NCBI GenBank assembly: GCA_020638855.1
Contig: JACKHT010000023.1
Span: 1 to 33,538 of the forward strand
DNA: 33,538 nt
Source: Planctomycetota bacterium
Lineage (GTDB): Bacteria; Planctomycetota; UBA1135; GCA-002686595
Reading direction: 5' to 3'
Part shown: positions 14,728 to 22,028 of the stretch, in pieces
Layout: each line of letters begins with the position of its first letter
Position numbering within the stretch: position 1 is the first letter of the stretch
Translations under genes and position numbers: made by a program
Notes under the pieces: model-generated
What the model was told of the DNA's origin: nothing
The model's database searches: none
What the model saw: only the letters and a program-made list of their open reading frames with translations

Positions 14728-15198
14728 ATGCACGTCCGACTCGACGACCTTTCCGGCCCCGAAATCGCCGAATTCCTGGAAGGGCACCTTGCGGACATGC
14801 GCCGCATTTCTCCCCCCGAGAGCAAACACGCCCTCGACTTGGACGCCTTGCGCCAACCGGAAATCACCTTCTGGACGGTTTGGGATCAAGCCAGCCTGAT
14901 CGGATGCGGAGCACTCAAGCAACTCGATCCGCACCACGGAGAAATCAAGTCCATGCGCACCGCTACTTCCCACCGGGGAAAGGGTGTCGCGTCCTCCCTG
15001 CTAGTGCACATGCTCGCGGTCGCGCGCGAGCGAGGCTACGCACGGGTTTCCCTGGAAACCGGCTCGATGCCGTTCTTCGAGCCAGCGCGAAATTTGTATG
15101 CGCGCCACGGTTTCCGCCCCTGTGAACCCTTTTCCCAGTACCAACCCGATCCCAATAGCGTTTTCCTATCGCTGTGGTTGGAAGCAAAGACCAGCTAG
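14728..15198 (+). CDS. GNAT family N-acetyltransferase
   Basis: 156 residues, full length for a small GNAT. The acetyl-CoA site is in SHRGKGVASSLLVHMLAVARERGY (R/Q-x-x-G-x-G/A motif A), preceded by a GEIKSMRT strand and followed by SLETGSMPFFEPARNLYARHGF, the conserved motif B. The pattern resembles the YsnE-like subgroup. The substrate cannot be told from sequence. The ATG at 14728 is chosen over upstream in-frame starts because the domain begins right there (VRLDDLSGPEIAEFLEGH). No Shine-Dalgarno is visible. It is divergent from the sigma fusion gene and convergent with the LOG gene. Cytoplasmic. Confidence 0.85.
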   Translation: MHVRLDDLSGPEIAEFLEGHLADMRRISPPESKHALDLDALRQPEITFWTVWDQASLIGCGALKQLDPHHGEIKSMRTATSHRGKGVASSLLVHMLAVARERGYARVSLETGSMPFFEPARNLYARHGFRPCEPFSQYQPDPNSVFLSLWLEAKTS

Positions 15199-15245
15199 CG
15201 CATCACCACGGACAGACTCCGGCCCCGGCCGGGAAACGAACTCCG

Positions 15246-15260
15246 TCGGGCCCCGCCCGA
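15246..15260. terminator. Small GC hairpin between convergent genes
   Basis: TCGGGC-CCC-GCCCGA forms a 6-bp stem in the 103-nt gap between the GNAT stop (15198) and the LOG-family stop (15302). No U-tract follows, so this is a weak candidate. Confidence 0.3.
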
Positions 15261-15301
15261 TGGGCAATCCAGGTTTTGGGTCCGCCCAGTGGCTCCGAGG
15301 C

Positions 15302-16123
15302 CTAGGCCTTGCCCGGCGAACGACCCCGTTGGCGGGACTCCCCGGCCATGAGTTCGCGCGTCAGGAAGTCGAAGGCTTCGTCGACCGAGTCGGTCTTGAA
15401 GAACAAGTCCAAGTCCCCCGGGCTGATGGTCCCGCACTCGACCATGGGCTCGAAATGCAGGATGCGGCTCCAAAACTCGGTTCCGAACAGCACCATCGGC
15501 ATGCGCTTCTTGATCTTGGCGGTTTGGATCAAGGTCACGGTCTCCATGAATTCATCCAAAGTCCCAAATCCGCCCGGCATGACGACGATCGCCTTGGCCA
15601 AGTAGTTGAACCAGAACTTGCGCATGAAGAAGTAGTGGAACTCCAGCGACAGGCGCCGGGTGATGTACGGGTTGTCGTTTTGCTCGAAAGGCAACGAGAT
15701 GTTCAGGCCGATGTTTTCGCCGCCGGCTTCCGAAGCGCCGCGGTTGGCCGCCTCCATGATCCCCGGACCGCCACCCGAACAGATCACGAAGCGCCGTTCC
15801 GAGTCCCCCAGTTGCTTGGACCACTCGGTCAAGCGCCGCGACAACTCGCGCGCGGCCTCGTAGTACACGCTCATTTCCAGGCCTTTCTGGGCCTTGGCCA
15901 CGTCTCCGCCGTTGGCCTGGGCTTCCTCAAGCCGTTTGAGCGCCGCCTCGCGTGACAGGATACGGGCCGACCCAAAGACCACCACGGTGTCCTTGATGTG
16001 GAACTCCTGGAAGCGCGCCTCGGGCTCGATGTATTCGGCCAGGATGCGCAGGGGGCGCGCAGCGCGCGAGCTCAGGAATTCGGAGTTGTGGTAGGCCTTT
16101 ACGGCCGCGTAACGACTGCTCAT
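15302..16123 (-). CDS. LOG family protein (TIGR00730-type Rossmann fold)
   Basis: 273 residues. Hallmarks of the LOG family are VVVFGSAR near the N-terminus, ICSGGGPGIMEAANRGA and MPGGFGTLDEFMET, containing the PGGxGTxxE motif that binds the phosphoribosyl group. Plant and some bacterial LOG proteins release cytokinin bases from nucleoside monophosphates; many bacterial members are nucleotide 5'-monophosphate nucleosidases. It is longer than the minimal type because of an inserted helix of about 50 residues (AALKRLEEAQANGGDVAKAQKG region). The start at 16123 was chosen because homology begins near SSRYAAVKAYH; the upstream 36 residues are Trp/Ser/Arg-rich and unlikely. Cytoplasmic. It is divergent from the copper ATPase. 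Confidence 0.86.
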   Translation of the reverse strand: MSSRYAAVKAYHNSEFLSSRAARPLRILAEYIEPEARFQEFHIKDTVVVFGSARILSREAALKRLEEAQANGGDVAKAQKGLEMSVYYEAARELSRRLTEWSKQLGDSERRFVICSGGGPGIMEAANRGASEAGGENIGLNISLPFEQNDNPYITRRLSLEFHYFFMRKFWFNYLAKAIVVMPGGFGTLDEFMETVTLIQTAKIKKRMPMVLFGTEFWSRILHFEPMVECGTISPGDLDLFFKTDSVDEAFDFLTRELMAGESRQRGRSPGKA

Positions 16124-16280
16124 GCCCCCAAAGCTGCCGATCCCGAGCAGTCGAGTCCAGCTTGCAAGTCGCTTTCGGAGCGGTGCGACCCACGGCGGCC
16201 ACCACGAGCAACACGATCGAGACGGTGCCAAGGCTCATCCATGCCACCCCGCCCTGCTCAAGACCCAAGAACACACCGAA

Positions 16281-16325
16281 CCCCGGGCCTCAAGGCTCCC
16301 TCCGCCCGGGGCCTGGGGTTACAAT
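16281..16325 (+). promoter_or_regulatory. Promoter region of the copper ATPase
   Basis: TACAAT (16320-16325) is a near-consensus -10 lying 18 nt before the ATG at 16344. Just upstream, CCCCGGGC (16281-16288) and GCCCGGGG (16304-16311) form an 8-bp inverted repeat with a 15-nt gap, over the expected -35 position, where no TTGACA-like box is seen. A regulator-controlled promoter is plausible. The rest of the 16124-16280 gap shows nothing I can assign. Confidence 0.45.
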
Positions 16326-16343
16326 CGGCCTTCGGTTCCTCGC

Positions 16344-18551
16344 ATGAAACAAGCCACGCTCACCACCCAATTTCCTGTCGCGGGCATGAGCTGTCAGGGT
16401 TGCGCCCAATCGATCGAGCGCATGCTGGCCGAGATTCCGGGTGTCACCCACGCCGAAGTGCATTTCGGAAGTCGCACGGCCACCATCAAGTCCGATCGGC
16501 CGGTCGATGAATCGGCGCTCTTGGCCAAGCTCGCGAAGGAAGGCTTCCATGCTCCGCGCGGCATCTTTGGCACGCGCGCCATCGAACAAGATGTGCGCTT
16601 CCAGGAAGACCAGGAACAACGTCAAGCAAAGCGCAACACCCAAAACCTCGCGATCGCGGCGGCCAGCACCGCGGCCAGCTTTGCGTCGATGTACCTCGGT
16701 TGGCCGCACTGGGTGGCCGTGGCGCTGGTGGCGCCGGCACCGTTGGTGGCGGGCCGTGGTGTGGCGCGCGATGGCTTCGCCGCTGCGCGGCGTTTGCGTC
16801 CCGACATGAACTCGCTGGTCACCATGGGGGTTTGGGCGGCCTTCCTAGCGGGCATCGCGGGGCTGATTTGGCCCGAGATTCTGGGTGGGTTTGCCCATCA
16901 CGTGCACTCGGCAGGGGCGATCCTGGCCTTTGTGCTCCTAGGCCGGTTGCTCGAAGGCCGCGCGCGTCGCACCGCGACCGACAGCGTGCGCAAACTGCTC
17001 GATCTGACCCCCCCCACGGCCACTTTGGTGGAGACCGACCAGGAGAGCGTGGTTCCCCTGGCGCAGGTGCGCGTGGACCAACACTTGCGCGTTCGGCCCG
17101 GCGAGCGCATTCCGGTGGACGGCGTGGTTTTGGAAGGCCGCTCCACGCTCGATGAATCGATGGTGACCGGCGAGCCGATGCCCGTCGAACGCACCGTGGG
17201 CGATTCGGTCTGCGCGGGTACCCTCAACCAGTTCGGGACCCTGACCCTGCGCGCCACCGGAGTAGGCGTGCACTCCAGTCTGGGGCGCATCGCTGCGGCG
17301 GTGCATGAGGCCCAATCCTCGCGCCTCCCCGTCCAACGCATCGTCGACCGCATCGCGGCGATTTTTGTGCCTACGGTGCTTTTGATTGCCGGTTTGGCCG
17401 CTTGGTGGTGGTACCGCGAAGGAGGGCTGTACCCGGCCCTGTTCCACGCGGTTTCGGTGCTCGTCATCGCATGTCCTTGCGCGCTGGGTTTGGCCACGCC
17501 CATGGCGGTGGTGGTCGCCAGCGGTCGCGCCGCCAAGGAGGGTCTCTTGATCCGAGGCGGCGAGACCCTCGAGCGCATGGCCAAGGTCGACACGATTGCC
17601 TTCGACAAAACCGGCACCCTGAGCGAAGGCAAGCCCAAGCTCACCCGCATCGTGGCCCAGCGCACCAACGAAGATGTCTCGGCGCTTCTGTGCCGGGTCG
17701 CATCGGTCGAGCGTTTGAGCGAACAACCCTTGGCCCGCGCGGTGGTGGAAGCGGCCGTCGCCCGTGGCCTAGCCACCAAGCCCGTCTCCGACTTCGAAGC
17801 CCGCCCCGGTGAAGGTGTGCAGGGTTCGGTGGATGGCCACCGCTTGTGGATTGGTAGCTGGAACGGGGCCTCCGCGCGTGGCCACGATCAAGGGCAAATG
17901 CACAAGTTGGCCGGGCCGATTCTGCGCGAGCAGGGCACCGTGTCTTTGGTCGAAGAAAACGGACGCTTGGCCGGCGCCTTGGGCTTCATGGACAAGCTGC
18001 GCGGCACGAGCTTGCCGGTGGTGCAATCGCTACGAGCTCTGAACCTGCGCTTGATCTTGCTCTCGGGCGACGATTTCCCCGTCGTCGAGCGGGTGGCCGC
18101 TTCGCTGGGCATCAAGACGGCCCAGGGTCGCATGGATCCCGGCTCCAAAGCCGCCTCGCTGCATGCCTTGCGCGACGCGGGGCACCACACCGCGATGGTC
18201 GGCGACGGCATCAACGATGCGCCGGCCCTCGCTGCCGCCGATGTGGGCATCGCCATGGGAGGCGGAACCGACATCGCGCTCGAGACGGCGGATTGCGCGC
18301 TCCTGCACGACAACCTCGACCGCCTGCCCGTGCTCGTACGGCTGGCCCGGCGCACCATGCGGACCGTGCACACCAACCTCTGGCTGGCCTTTGGCTACAA
18401 CCTCGTCGCCATTCCCCTGGCGGCGGGCGTCCTGACCGACTCCTTGGGGGTGGTCATCGCGCCGCAGTGGGCCGCCGCCGCCATGGCCAGTTCGAGCTTG
18501 TTGGTGGTGCTCAACAGCCTGGGCATCCGGCGCGCTCCCTTGGACCGCTAG
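16344..18551 (+). CDS. copA: Cu+-exporting P1B-type ATPase
   Basis: 735 residues. An N-terminal heavy-metal domain carries GMSCQGC (14-20). Eight membrane helices follow the P1B layout. Key sites are TGE (275-277) in the actuator domain, CPC (377-379) in the transport helix, DKTGT with the phosphorylated Asp421, and GDGINDAP near 620. The last two helices hold the YN and MASSS signatures of Cu+ pumps. It moves cytosolic Cu+ out across the inner membrane. The nucleotide-domain motif normally reading SEHPLA is SEQPLA here (Gln461); the His normally contacts ATP. The ATG at 16344 is the start that places the metal domain at the N-terminus, with TACAAT upstream. The stop lies 1 nt from the convergent zinc-ribbon gene. 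Confidence 0.93.
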   Translation: MKQATLTTQFPVAGMSCQGCAQSIERMLAEIPGVTHAEVHFGSRTATIKSDRPVDESALLAKLAKEGFHAPRGIFGTRAIEQDVRFQEDQEQRQAKRNTQNLAIAAASTAASFASMYLGWPHWVAVALVAPAPLVAGRGVARDGFAAARRLRPDMNSLVTMGVWAAFLAGIAGLIWPEILGGFAHHVHSAGAILAFVLLGRLLEGRARRTATDSVRKLLDLTPPTATLVETDQESVVPLAQVRVDQHLRVRPGERIPVDGVVLEGRSTLDESMVTGEPMPVERTVGDSVCAGTLNQFGTLTLRATGVGVHSSLGRIAAAVHEAQSSRLPVQRIVDRIAAIFVPTVLLIAGLAAWWWYREGGLYPALFHAVSVLVIACPCALGLATPMAVVVASGRAAKEGLLIRGGETLERMAKVDTIAFDKTGTLSEGKPKLTRIVAQRTNEDVSALLCRVASVERLSEQPLARAVVEAAVARGLATKPVSDFEARPGEGVQGSVDGHRLWIGSWNGASARGHDQGQMHKLAGPILREQGTVSLVEENGRLAGALGFMDKLRGTSLPVVQSLRALNLRLILLSGDDFPVVERVAASLGIKTAQGRMDPGSKAASLHALRDAGHHTAMVGDGINDAPALAAADVGIAMGGGTDIALETADCALLHDNLDRLPVLVRLARRTMRTVHTNLWLAFGYNLVAIPLAAGVLTDSLGVVIAPQWAAAAMASSSLLVVLNSLGIRRAPLDR

Positions 18552-18552
18552 C

Positions 18553-19209
18553 TCAATCTTCGGGGATCGCTTCGAAGTGCAGCAACGTGCGGCCCTTGAT
18601 GTAGGCCGCGCCTAGGGTTTCGGTGGCGAGTGACTCGTACAGCGCGCGCTTGGTCGAGAGCTCTTCCTGGACGCCTTGGCGGTCCATCAAGGTCACGTAG
18701 TACTTGCTGTCGTACCCGGCCGGGCGACCGGGCCCCTGGGGCTTGTCGAGATGGCGCTTGCTGAGGACCATCGCCTCGCGGGATTGACCGGGACCACGCA
18801 TGTCGAAGGTACGGCGCGAACTACGGCTCAAGACGAACAGCCCAAACGCCCCCAAGGCAAACAGCGGTCCGGGGCCCATGCGCTCGAGCGGACCTTCGAA
18901 CACACCGTTCTTGTACAGAACGAAACCGAGCAAGGCCAAAGCCAGCAACAGGAAGCCATTGCGCCGACCCTGGACGCGATGGGACAGGACTTGCGTTCCG
19001 CTCGGGCGCAGGCCCATGGCTTCCTGGTAACGGGGAGTCTCGCGCAGGCGTTCGAGGCGAATCTTGACCTCTTCACGGCTCGGGCCCTTGGGAGCCTTGG
19101 GCACCTCTGGGGCCAACCGCTGCACGGGCTGGCCACAGGAAGCACAGAAGCGCGCGGAATCAGGGTTGGGGTGGCCGCACTGGGTGCAAGCCATCGTCGA
19201 ATCGGTCAT
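18553..19209 (-). CDS. Zinc-ribbon protein with two membrane helices
   Basis: 218 residues. The N-terminus is a zinc ribbon, CTQCGHPNPDSARFCASCG (Cys8, 11, 22, 25), followed by a charged linker, two membrane helices (about 85-101 and 113-128) and a C-terminal soluble part containing DSKYYVTLMDRQGVQEELSTKRALYESLA. The tail vaguely resembles small membrane domains that end facing the cytoplasm (DUF2500-like); I cannot name it with confidence. Zinc ribbons of this kind often mediate protein contacts. The ATG at 19209 is supported by TAAGCT exactly 6 nt upstream, suggesting a leaderless mRNA. It is convergent with the copper pump with a 1-nt gap; no functional link to copper is shown. Confidence 0.75.
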   Translation of the reverse strand: MTDSTMACTQCGHPNPDSARFCASCGQPVQRLAPEVPKAPKGPSREEVKIRLERLRETPRYQEAMGLRPSGTQVLSHRVQGRRNGFLLLALALLGFVLYKNGVFEGPLERMGPGPLFALGAFGLFVLSRSSRRTFDMRGPGQSREAMVLSKRHLDKPQGPGRPAGYDSKYYVTLMDRQGVQEELSTKRALYESLATETLGAAYIKGRTLLHFEAIPED

Positions 19210-19215
19210 GGGACC

Positions 19216-19221
19216 AGCTTA
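19216..19221 (-). promoter_or_regulatory. -10 box for a leaderless zinc-ribbon transcript
   Basis: TAAGCT on the minus strand is followed by 6 nt and then the ATG at 19209. Confidence 0.4.
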
Positions 19222-19254
19222 AGGCCCGCGGGCGACCCTTGCCTAGACCCTGAT

Positions 19255-20385
19255 CTAGCTCTGCATGCGCTTGAGCCGCAGGGTCGCCAACAGGATCTCC
19301 GGGTGCCCGGGATACTGCGCCATGGCCTGCTCCAGGTACGCCAACGCATGACCGATGTGGCCACCGTCTTCCGCCGCGTTGGCGGCTTGGATCAACGCGT
19401 CCAGACTCGGGGGTGCCTGCGGAGCCATGGGCGGCGCGAATTCCACGAACTGTACGGGTTCGGGTCGCTGGGTGGCGGGCCAACCGGTGTACCCCGAAGG
19501 ACTCGGCGCCGAAGGGGAACCGAACGAAGGCTGCGCGTCTCCGCCCATGCCCTCTCCCATGGGGAACCATTCCTCGCTCGTTTCGCTTTCGTCGAGGGTT
19601 CCCGGATAGAAGTCCGACTGGCTGCCCGCATGGGATCCCAACTGAGATCCCAACTGAGATCCCAACTGAGATCCCATCTGGGATCCCATCTGGTAGCGCA
19701 GGTCGTTGCGGTAGTAGGCGGATTGCTCGACGAGGCTGTTCCACGTGCTATGCACATTGCGGGGCACGCCGGTGTGGAGCAAGGCATTGCAGGTGACCCG
19801 CAGCCCCGGCCCGCTGGCCAAGCGCAGGAAGGCATCGTCTCCCATCCCTTGGGCATCTTGCACGCTCCAAAGTTCCCCACCGAGGACCACGACGCGTCCA
19901 AAGAGCTCTTCGCCATCTTCGCCACCGAAGAGGTTGATCTCGACCGTGTGTCCCCCGACACAGGACAGTTGGACGTAGTCCAAGAATCCCAACGGCGCCG
20001 CACCCGCGCCGGGGACCTCGATCGAAGCCTGGCTCAGCGTCTGGTAGATATGCTGCAGCAAGTCGTCCAGATCAAACGGCTTGGAGAGCAAGACCAGATT
20101 GTCCCGGGGCGGAATGTGGGGCAAGTACGTGGGCAAATAGCCCGAGAGGTACACCAGCGGAGTCGCGAGTCCCCGCTGGTCGAGTTCCTCCAACACGTCC
20201 AGTCCCGACCTACCCGGCAGGTTGAGGTCGCTCAGGATCATGTCCGGCGGGTAGGCTTCCATCGCGGCCACAGCCTCATCGACCGTGCCGAAAGCCAGCA
20301 CAGCGGCTCCGATGCCGGTGACCAACGCCTCGGCGAGGATTTCCCTCAGCGGTTCGTCGTCTTCGATGACGTAAACAAGTGCCAT
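19255..20385 (-). CDS. Response regulator: REC receiver plus PATAN (DUF4388-like) domain
   Basis: 376 residues. REC domain at 1-120: the acidic pair in VIEDDE (Asp9, Asp10), phospho-acceptor Asp53 in ILSDLNLPG, the conserved Ser in YLSG and Lys102 in LLSKPFD. Residues about 130-225 (LGFLDYVQLSCVGGHTVEINL through GDDAFLRLASG) fit the PATAN/DUF4388 domain found in two-component proteins controlling gliding, pili and gene expression. A low-complexity region follows with tetrapeptide repeats GSQM/GSQL (about 231-251) encoded by a 12-bp minisatellite, then a Pro/Ser-rich linker and a TPR-like C-terminal helix pair. There is no DNA-binding domain, so it probably acts through protein contacts. A PilZ gene lies 94 nt upstream on the same strand. 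No cognate kinase is in the window. The start has GAGAGGGG nearby, a modest ribosome site. Confidence 0.82.
   Translation of the reverse strand: MALVYVIEDDEPLREILAEALVTGIGAAVLAFGTVDEAVAAMEAYPPDMILSDLNLPGRSGLDVLEELDQRGLATPLVYLSGYLPTYLPHIPPRDNLVLLSKPFDLDDLLQHIYQTLSQASIEVPGAGAAPLGFLDYVQLSCVGGHTVEINLFGGEDGEELFGRVVVLGGELWSVQDAQGMGDDAFLRLASGPGLRVTCNALLHTGVPRNVHSTWNSLVEQSAYYRNDLRYQMGSQMGSQLGSQLGSQLGSHAGSQSDFYPGTLDESETSEEWFPMGEGMGGDAQPSFGSPSAPSPSGYTGWPATQRPEPVQFVEFAPPMAPQAPPSLDALIQAANAAEDGGHIGHALAYLEQAMAQYPGHPEILLATLRLKRMQS
19634..19693 (+). repeat. 12-bp minisatellite, five units, in frame
   Basis: Three GATCCCAACTGA-type units (19634-19669) are followed by two GATCCCATCTGG units (19670-19693), head to tail. 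On the coding minus strand they encode the tetrapeptides GSQM and GSQL. The 12-bp period keeps the frame, so unit number can change without breaking the gene. Confidence 0.92.
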
Positions 20386-20479
20386 ACCCCTCTCGGTTGG
20401 GCCGAAGGCCCGGTCGTGCTCCCCTGGTTCCGGGGCAAAGGCCCCGATTAGATGGTTTCGGCCGTTCGAAGCCGCAAAA

Positions 20480-21166
20480 TCAAGCTCCTTGCCGTTCTCG
20501 CTCGATGATGTACGTTCCTAGGGCTTCGTGGTCGGCCCAATTGCCCTGGGCGGAAGGATCGAGAGCCAATCCGTAGCGCACGTTGGGCCCGGTCAGGCGC
20601 CGGTGTTGGACGTGGGCGATGAGCCGCGAACTGGCGGTCGGACTCTGGGACGGGAAGCGCAGCTCGACCAGAATCCGATCCTGGGCAAACAGCTGCTGCT
20701 CGGTCTCGCGGCTCACCGACAGGCCTAGCCCCGCGGTGGAGACGTCGTGAACGACGGCCTCGTGCCAGTCCTTGCCTTCCAACGAGGACACCAAGGCCAC
20801 GATTGGGCTTGCGTCCCCGGGCCGCACCCGGTGCAGGGTCCGGTAAGGGAACAGCCCCTGCAGCGCCTTGGGGATCCTGCTTTGGAACTCGGGGGTCAGC
20901 GTGTATCCAAATCGATACGACCGCCCACCTGGCAATTCGCTGCGTTCGAGGGGACTTGCGGGCAAAGAGGGCAGTCGCACGCTGAGCCCATGCAGCTGAA
21001 TCTCCAAGGTCTGTGCCAAGTGGAGATTCGGAAGGTCTTGACCCCAGAAGTGGGCGGTCAGGGTTCCGCCCGTAAACTGGATCAGCGAACCTTCGTAGCT
21101 GGCTTCGCCGGGGATTTGCACCCTCAGGCGTAGGCCGCCGGCTTGCGCGGTGGAATGGGGTTCCAT
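20480..21166 (-). CDS. PilZ-domain protein (c-di-GMP binding)
   Basis: 228 residues. The C-terminal half (about 120-225) is a PilZ domain: FPYRTLHRVRP gives the RxxxR motif and VVHDVSTAGLGLSV the D/NxSxxG motif, both c-di-GMP ligands. The N-terminal half (about 10-115), with beta strands and FWGQDLPNLHLAQTLEIQLHGL, fits a YcgR-like domain, though this is weaker. Such two-domain PilZ proteins respond to c-di-GMP to control motility, pili or polysaccharide. It lies upstream of the REC-PATAN gene on the same strand with a 94-nt gap that holds a GC hairpin (20431-20446), so a shared transcript is possible but not clear. No signal peptide. Confidence 0.8.
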   Translation of the reverse strand: MEPHSTAQAGGLRLRVQIPGEASYEGSLIQFTGGTLTAHFWGQDLPNLHLAQTLEIQLHGLSVRLPSLPASPLERSELPGGRSYRFGYTLTPEFQSRIPKALQGLFPYRTLHRVRPGDASPIVALVSSLEGKDWHEAVVHDVSTAGLGLSVSRETEQQLFAQDRILVELRFPSQSPTASSRLIAHVQHRRLTGPNVRYGLALDPSAQGNWADHEALGTYIIERERQGA

Positions 21167-21323
21167 GGGGGCTCCGATGGGAAGCGATGGGTAGGGACGC
21201 TGGGTCTTATCGGGCCGCTTGGGGGATCCCTAAAGGGCCTTCCGTACCCGATCTCTGCCGTTCCCATTCCGATCGGTGACCAAGCTTGGGGAGGAAGGAA
21301 AGCCCCAAATGGGCCCCGCCTGC

Positions 21324-21329
21324 TAGCAT
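21324..21329 (+). promoter_or_regulatory. -10 box upstream of cysteine dioxygenase
   Basis: TAGCAT, preceded by GC, lies exactly 6 nt before an in-frame GTG at 21336 and 33 nt before the ATG at 21363. Either the GTG is a leaderless start, adding nine residues, or the mRNA has a 27-nt leader. Confidence 0.45.
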
Positions 21330-21362
21330 GGGTGGGTGAGCCCGGACCCATCCCCCGTCACC

Positions 21363-21959
21363 ATGCAAGCTGCTCCCCTTTCCCTGTCGAGCCTGATTGA
21401 CCATCTAGAGGGCCTAGACAGCCGGTCCATCTCCCAAGATTTGGTTTCCGAACTCTTGGCCCAGACCTCGATCAGCAAGGCCCAACTGCGGCCGCTGCTC
21501 AACTTTCGGCCGGAAAAGTACACCCGCAACCTGATCCACCGCGCAGAGCAATTCGAATTGATGATCCTCTGCTGGCCGGCGGGCAAGACCTCGCCGATCC
21601 ACGACCATTGCGACCAATTGGGCTGGGTGCGGGTGCTCAGCGGGGCCCTTGAGGAAACCGGCTACACCCTGGCCGAGGGCTCCAGCCTGGAGCACGAAGA
21701 AGCCCCATGTTGCGTCGAACCCTGCTTCCAAGGTGTCCAGGCGGCGGGCACGATCGTTTCGGCCGTCGACCGCTATCGCGGAATCCACAAGCTCGGTGCG
21801 CTCGAAGAGGATTCGGTCAGCCTGCACATCTACAGCAAACCCCACGACCGTTGCCGCGTGTTCGATCGTGAAACGCAACACCTCAGCTGGCGCCCCTTGG
21901 CCTTCGACTCCAAGCCGAATTGGCGCGGTAGCGAGCAGGTAGGTTTGGGCCGAGCCTAG
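21363..21959 (+). CDS. Cysteine dioxygenase (cupin)
   Basis: 198 residues, about the size of type I cysteine dioxygenases. These are non-haem Fe(II) enzymes that oxidise cysteine to cysteine sulfinate. The 3-His site is visible: PIHDH (His80, His82) and GIHKL (His142). Substrate residues include Tyr52/Arg54 region EKYTRNLIHR and Tyr157 in SLHIYSKP. At the position of the mammalian crosslinked Cys93 there is Gly87, as in bacterial enzymes, so no Cys-Tyr cofactor is expected. The start is given at the ATG (CACC-ATG), but an in-frame GTG at 21336 preceded by TAGCAT at 6 nt is a serious alternative. Cytoplasmic and monocistronic. Related thiol dioxygenases acting on mercaptopropionate cannot be excluded. 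Confidence 0.87.
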   Translation: MQAAPLSLSSLIDHLEGLDSRSISQDLVSELLAQTSISKAQLRPLLNFRPEKYTRNLIHRAEQFELMILCWPAGKTSPIHDHCDQLGWVRVLSGALEETGYTLAEGSSLEHEEAPCCVEPCFQGVQAAGTIVSAVDRYRGIHKLGALEEDSVSLHIYSKPHDRCRVFDRETQHLSWRPLAFDSKPNWRGSEQVGLGRA

Positions 21960-21987
21960 CCCGTCCACCCATCCTTTGCGGGACGGG
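21960..21987. terminator. Hairpin between convergent genes
   Basis: CCCGTCC (21960-21966) pairs with GGACGGG (21981-21987) directly after the cysteine dioxygenase stop. The 14-nt loop is long and there is no T-tract, so it is a modest candidate. The convergent amidohydrolase gene ends at 22029. Confidence 0.35.
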
Positions 21988-22028
21988 TGAACTCTATTGC
22001 CTTCCGTGGCGGCCCCGGGATTGCGAGG

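Noticed and set aside
19634..19693. CRISPR-like array
   Set aside because: The 12-bp units are contiguous with no spacers and encode an in-frame peptide repeat, so it is a minisatellite. No cas genes are present.
18676..20451. Long plus-strand open frame (591 codons) across the zinc-ribbon and REC-PATAN genes
   Set aside because: It is antisense to two genes with recognisable domains on the minus strand. Its translation has no domain, and its length is explained by GC-rich codon bias leaving few stops.
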